Part shown: in pieces, positions 16,239 to 19,202 of the stretch
Numbering within the stretch: the stretch's first letter is position 1
Layout of the letters: the number at the start of each line of letters is the position of its first letter
NCBI GenBank assembly: GCA_002338445.1
Contig: DDII01000035.1
Location: forward strand, 1 to 19,202
Source: Cellvibrionales bacterium UBA1854
GTDB lineage: Bacteria; Pseudomonadota; Gammaproteobacteria; Pseudomonadales; Porticoccaceae
Direction of reading: 5' to 3'
DNA: 19,202 nucleotides
The notes under the pieces: model-generated
What the model saw: the letters and a program-made list of their open reading frames with translations, nothing else
The model's database searches: none
Told to the model about the DNA's origin: nothing
Made by a program: the position numbers and the translations under genes

Positions 16239-17519
16239 ATGATTGACATTAAATTGTTACGTACAGATATTCAGAAAGTAGCGGATGAATTAAAGAAAAA
16301 AAATTTTACCTTGGATGTTGAACTTTTCCTAATGCTAGATCAGCAACGAAAAGAAAGGCAATTATTAACCGAGTCGTTACGAGCTCAAAAAAATAATTAT
16401 GCAAAGACTATTGGAAAATTAATCCAGTCCGCCAAAATAAGAGGGGAGAGTATTCAAGAACTTACTTTTAGGGGAGAAGAGCTAAAAAAGAATCTGTCTG
16501 AATCTGAAAACTTAATGGTGAGGATCCAAAACGAGATACAAGAAATGCTTGAAAATATTCCAAACATACCGGACGAGACGGTGCCGTTGGGTATCAATGA
16601 ATCAAGCAACCTCGAGGTGGGTCGTCATGGAGAAATACCAAACCTTATGTTCGCGCCAGCGGACCATTCCGATTTGGGTGCTAAATTATCAGGTATAGAT
16701 TTTGATAGGGCTGCAAAAATTACCGGTGCGCGGTTTACATATCTCAGTGGAGCAATCGCTCAACTGCACAGGGCACTAAGTAACTTCATGTTGAGTGTCC
16801 ATACCGTTGAGCATAACTATGAGGAAGTATATGTACCCTTTATCGTAAACCGGCAATCGTTATTTGGGACCGGTCAAATTCCGAAATTTGAAGAAGATCT
16901 GTTTAAACTGGAAGATTCTAGAGAATTTTACTTAATTCCAACCGCCGAAGTTCCAGTCACCAATATTTTTCGTGGAGAAATTATGCGGGAACTACCAATA
17001 AAGCTGGTCTCTCACACACCGTGCTTCAGGAGCGAAGCTGGAAGCCACGGCAAAGACACAAAAGGCATGATCAGACAGCACCAGTTTGACAAAGTTGAAT
17101 TGGTACAATTCGTAGAACCACAACAGTCATGGTCCGCTCTTGAGGAATTAACAGGTCATGCTCAATCAATCCTTCAGCGACTAGAATTACCGCACAGATG
17201 TGTAGTACTGTGCGGTGGCGATCTTGGTTTTGCCTCCGCTAAAACATATGATCTTGAGGTGTGGATCCCATCACAAAATACATATCGCGAAATCTCATCA
17301 TGCAGCAATTTTACCGATTTTCAAGCCCGTAGAATGAAAACAAGATACCGAAATATTCACACTGGAAACATTGATTTTGTACATACAGTCAATGGTTCGG
17401 GTCTCGCAGTCGGTCGAACGCTTGTAGCTATCCTGGAAAATTATCAGTCCAAAGATGGCTCTGTTACGATTCCTGAGGTTTTACGACCTTTCATGAATGG
17501 ACTCGAAAAAATTAAGTAA
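16239..17519 (+). CDS. serS: Serine--tRNA ligase
   Basis: SerS charges tRNA-Ser (and tRNA-Sec) with serine. The 426-residue protein (E. coli 430) has the N-terminal tRNA-binding coiled coil (about 30-105) and then the class II catalytic core. This contains TAEVPVTN (235-242, serine binding), motif 2 CFRSEAGSHGKDTKGMIRQH (262-281) with Arg264, the EISSCSNFTDFQARR stretch, and motif 3 NGSGLAVGRTLVAILENYQ (385-403) with Arg393. The start is supported by TAGGAA about 5 nt upstream. It is probably the last gene of the ftsK-lolA-serS unit and converges on the recombinase gene with a 55-bp gap. Confidence 0.98.
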   Translation: MIDIKLLRTDIQKVADELKKKNFTLDVELFLMLDQQRKERQLLTESLRAQKNNYAKTIGKLIQSAKIRGESIQELTFRGEELKKNLSESENLMVRIQNEIQEMLENIPNIPDETVPLGINESSNLEVGRHGEIPNLMFAPADHSDLGAKLSGIDFDRAAKITGARFTYLSGAIAQLHRALSNFMLSVHTVEHNYEEVYVPFIVNRQSLFGTGQIPKFEEDLFKLEDSREFYLIPTAEVPVTNIFRGEIMRELPIKLVSHTPCFRSEAGSHGKDTKGMIRQHQFDKVELVQFVEPQQSWSALEELTGHAQSILQRLELPHRCVVLCGGDLGFASAKTYDLEVWIPSQNTYREISSCSNFTDFQARRMKTRYRNIHTGNIDFVHTVNGSGLAVGRTLVAILENYQSKDGSVTIPEVLRPFMNGLEKIK

Positions 17520-17537
17520 TAAATCTTCTCTAACAGA

Positions 17538-17568
17538 TATTTGGTTGGAATTCGATGTTTACCAAATA
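17538..17568. repeat. 8-bp inverted repeat between serS and the recombinase gene
   Basis: TATTTGGT (17538-17545) and ACCAAATA (17561-17568) are perfect inverted copies around a 15-nt spacer, 7 nt from the recombinase stop codon. No T run follows on either strand, so it is a poor intrinsic terminator. Paired arms beside a tyrosine recombinase gene could instead be a core binding site, though the spacer is longer than the usual 6-8 bp. Confidence 0.4.
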
Positions 17569-17574
17569 CGGTGA

Positions 17575-18852
17575 CTAGACCTCACGTTTCTTCCCGCTAG
17601 ATGCGCGTTCCTTCATATCGGACTGAATATAAACTTGATCGGTCGTACCCATGCTGGCGTGGCCAAGGTCATCGGCCATATGCTTTAAGGGGCGGATTGA
17701 TATGTCTTGAGAGGCACCTGTATGTCGAAGCCAGTGGGTCGAAGCCGACTTTAATGACTCCGCATCCTCGCGGAAGCCTAAAGTTCTCATATGTACATAA
17801 GCTGCATTAAAATTATCTTGCACGATACGACGTATCTGTCTTGACGACATGCCACCCACACCGCGGATTTTCGTTACAAGAGCCGAATTTGCGTTGAAGC
17901 TATGATCGTTTTCTTGTCGATAATTTTTGTATCTCTCAATATACGGAATGAGTGCATTGGGAACAGAGACATCGCGAATTTTATTTCCCTTACCAAATAC
18001 CTTAAACCAATTATTTCCATCATGGTCCGACCAAAAATGATTCCATATGGGCATCCAATTAGGTCTCTCCGATAATTCGGAGACCCTCAAATACAGGGAT
18101 TTCAACATAGCAATGATAAATAAAGTGCGTTCGTTTCTTGAATCTTGATCTGCTGTTCGAGAGGCTGTATCAAGGACACAGCGCCATTGAGCTTGTGATA
18201 AACGCTTGATATTTTTTTGCGTGGCACCTCTCACAAGATAAGGCGATTGTTTTCGTATGGCAGGAATGTAGTTGCTAAGAGCGTAATTTTCTACGGTCAA
18301 ATAGTCAAAGAAACAAGCGATTGCTGAGAAAGATATTTTCATTGCTTGATTTGATAACTTATGTGCTTTTTTGTTTGGAACCGGATTAAGGCCACTCTCT
18401 ATAGCGGTTACACGATCTTGCTTAGAAATTTTTACCACAAACGGCCTCCAAAGAGGGTTCTGACGTTTAGAACCGGAGACTAACTGAAAACGATCATGAA
18501 CTGCAGTTGCAACCCAATCAGGTGGCGGCTGATTTAAAAAGTCAAAGAAAGACTCGAGATCGGATCTAGTAAGAGTAACTACCGATTTGCCGGGAAAACT
18601 CCAAGACCATAGCAGGAGTCGTTCAATTTCGTTCCTGTAAACTCGAAAGGTAGATTCATTTTTGCGACTGTAGCTCTTTAAAAACTGTTGAGCCTGAATA
18701 AAATCATCTTTTACTGTGGGTATTTGTTCACTCAAATTTTTTATAAATAAATTAGAATCTGGGTAGTCGCTCAGCATCGAAAGACCACTCGGTAATCTTA
18801 TAAACCTCCTATGAGAGTCAAAAAGCGCTTTCGATTTGAATTTAGTTTTCAT
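17575..18852 (-). CDS. Tyrosine recombinase/integrase family protein
   Basis: This is a complete 425-residue member of the tyrosine recombinase (phage integrase) family, which cuts and rejoins DNA at specific sites through a 3'-phosphotyrosine. All expected catalytic residues are visible: Arg256 in LYLRVSELSE, a lysine in KVFGKGNKIRDV (Lys288 or Lys291), His373 and Arg376 in THWLRHTGAS, His398 in LGHASMGTTDQVY, and the nucleophile Tyr408. The N-terminal half (about 45-200) looks like the arm/core-binding SAM-like region, with unusual extra length between it and the catalytic domain. It is not XerC or XerD, which are near 300 residues. The N-terminus is rich in Lys and Arg. It points toward serS and is separated from it by an inverted repeat. 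It may belong to a mobile or formerly mobile element extending right. Its target is unknown. Confidence 0.9.
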   Translation of the reverse strand: MKTKFKSKALFDSHRRFIRLPSGLSMLSDYPDSNLFIKNLSEQIPTVKDDFIQAQQFLKSYSRKNESTFRVYRNEIERLLLWSWSFPGKSVVTLTRSDLESFFDFLNQPPPDWVATAVHDRFQLVSGSKRQNPLWRPFVVKISKQDRVTAIESGLNPVPNKKAHKLSNQAMKISFSAIACFFDYLTVENYALSNYIPAIRKQSPYLVRGATQKNIKRLSQAQWRCVLDTASRTADQDSRNERTLFIIAMLKSLYLRVSELSERPNWMPIWNHFWSDHDGNNWFKVFGKGNKIRDVSVPNALIPYIERYKNYRQENDHSFNANSALVTKIRGVGGMSSRQIRRIVQDNFNAAYVHMRTLGFREDAESLKSASTHWLRHTGASQDISIRPLKHMADDLGHASMGTTDQVYIQSDMKERASSGKKREV

Positions 18853-19132
18853 TCTAAATTTATGCTATTTATTAACCTATTGTCAGATATGCTTAATATT
18901 CACCAAATTATAATAAGACCTTTAATTAAGATTAGCGGACATAAGGCCCAAGCTAGGAACTCAGCAACTTTCTAGTTTATTTACCCAAGTGACCAAGTTC
19001 CCTGCTCTCAAAATAATATTAAAAGCGGCGAGCACCTTAACTTAATAAAATCCAGTCTCTAAATCAAGAATTTACACTATAACAACATCCCAGGCTTCTG
19101 ATAAAATCTATTGACAACTACTGGACAATTGT
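18853..19132. other. Non-coding stretch upstream of the recombinase gene
   Basis: This AT-rich stretch of 280 bp has no ORF of note, tRNA or obvious repeat. It should contain the recombinase promoter (minus strand) and perhaps the promoter of the partial ORF at 19133. A consensus TTGACA occurs at 19111-19116, but a -10 at normal spacing from it would fall inside or after the ATG at 19133, so it does not fit that start. Confidence 0.5.
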
Positions 19133-19202
19133 ATGAATAAAATCTTTTTCACTATCTTAATAACCATTAGTATCGAAAATGCAATTGGTTATGTTTCTCC
19201 AA
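19133..19202 (+). CDS. Start of a possible secreted protein, cut by window edge
   Basis: The last 70 bases are open from an ATG. The 23 visible residues, MNKIFFTILITISIENAIGY and onward, have one basic residue, a hydrophobic core and then a polar stretch, as in a Sec signal peptide. A weak GGA lies 7 nt before the ATG, and a palindrome ACAATTGT directly precedes it. With so few codons, neither the gene nor its function can be confirmed. Confidence 0.35.
   Translation, partial: MNKIFFTILITISIENAIGYVSP

Noticed and set aside
19111..19143. TTGACA as the promoter of the partial ORF at 19133
   Set aside because: At normal spacing the -10 would overlap the start codon, and transcription would begin inside the ORF.

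Overview
The window is a chromosomal, mostly housekeeping stretch from a low- to moderate-GC gammaproteobacterium. Three things point to this group: the protein sequences (E. coli-type Icd, PurB, MnmA, Aat, LolA and RoxA), the presence of LolA (outer-membrane lipoprotein transport), and a gene order that matches the ancestral gammaproteobacterial run mnmA-nudJ-icd-clpS-clpA-infA-aat-trxB-ftsK-lolA-serS. I cannot assign a genus. Many genes that usually sit in this run are missing (hflD, rluE, cspD, ate, rarA, and the E. coli neighbours cydDC and lrp). That suggests a lineage that has trimmed its genome.

Layout. 1-1440 (+): the C-terminal two-thirds of malate synthase G (glcB), cut by the window edge. 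1441-1959: a 519-bp gap without a gene, which may hold the decayed tail of roxA. 1960-6063 (-): roxA, purB, mnmA and nudJ, read leftward; purB has a good predicted promoter of its own and roxA follows it by 16 bp. 6064-6763: a 700-bp gap between divergent nudJ and icd, the place where E. coli has rluE. It contains one protein-like fragment of 45 codons that I cannot identify. 6764-10830 (+): icd, clpS, clpA. 10927-12955 (-): infA, aat, trxB. 12956-13163: divergent control region with an inverted repeat. 13164-17519 (+): ftsK, lolA, serS, with ftsK and lolA overlapping by 4 nt. 17575-18852 (-): a complete tyrosine recombinase. 18853-19202: non-coding DNA and then the first codons of a possible secreted protein.

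How the genes fit together. glcB and icd are two sides of the isocitrate/glyoxylate branch, and Icd keeps the serine that AceK phosphorylates in E. coli. aat, clpS and clpA are the writer, adaptor and unfoldase of the bacterial N-degron pathway. mnmA (tRNA thiolation), roxA (ribosomal protein L16 hydroxylation), infA and serS serve translation. ftsK and lolA serve chromosome segregation at division and the outer-membrane lipoprotein pathway.

I found no CRISPR array, tRNA, rRNA, recognisable defence system or novel multi-gene system. The accessory part is the right edge, where the recombinase, an adjacent 8-bp inverted repeat and the start of an exported ORF may mark the edge of a genomic island that continues outside the window. 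The other points of interest are the two gaps that look like decayed genes.
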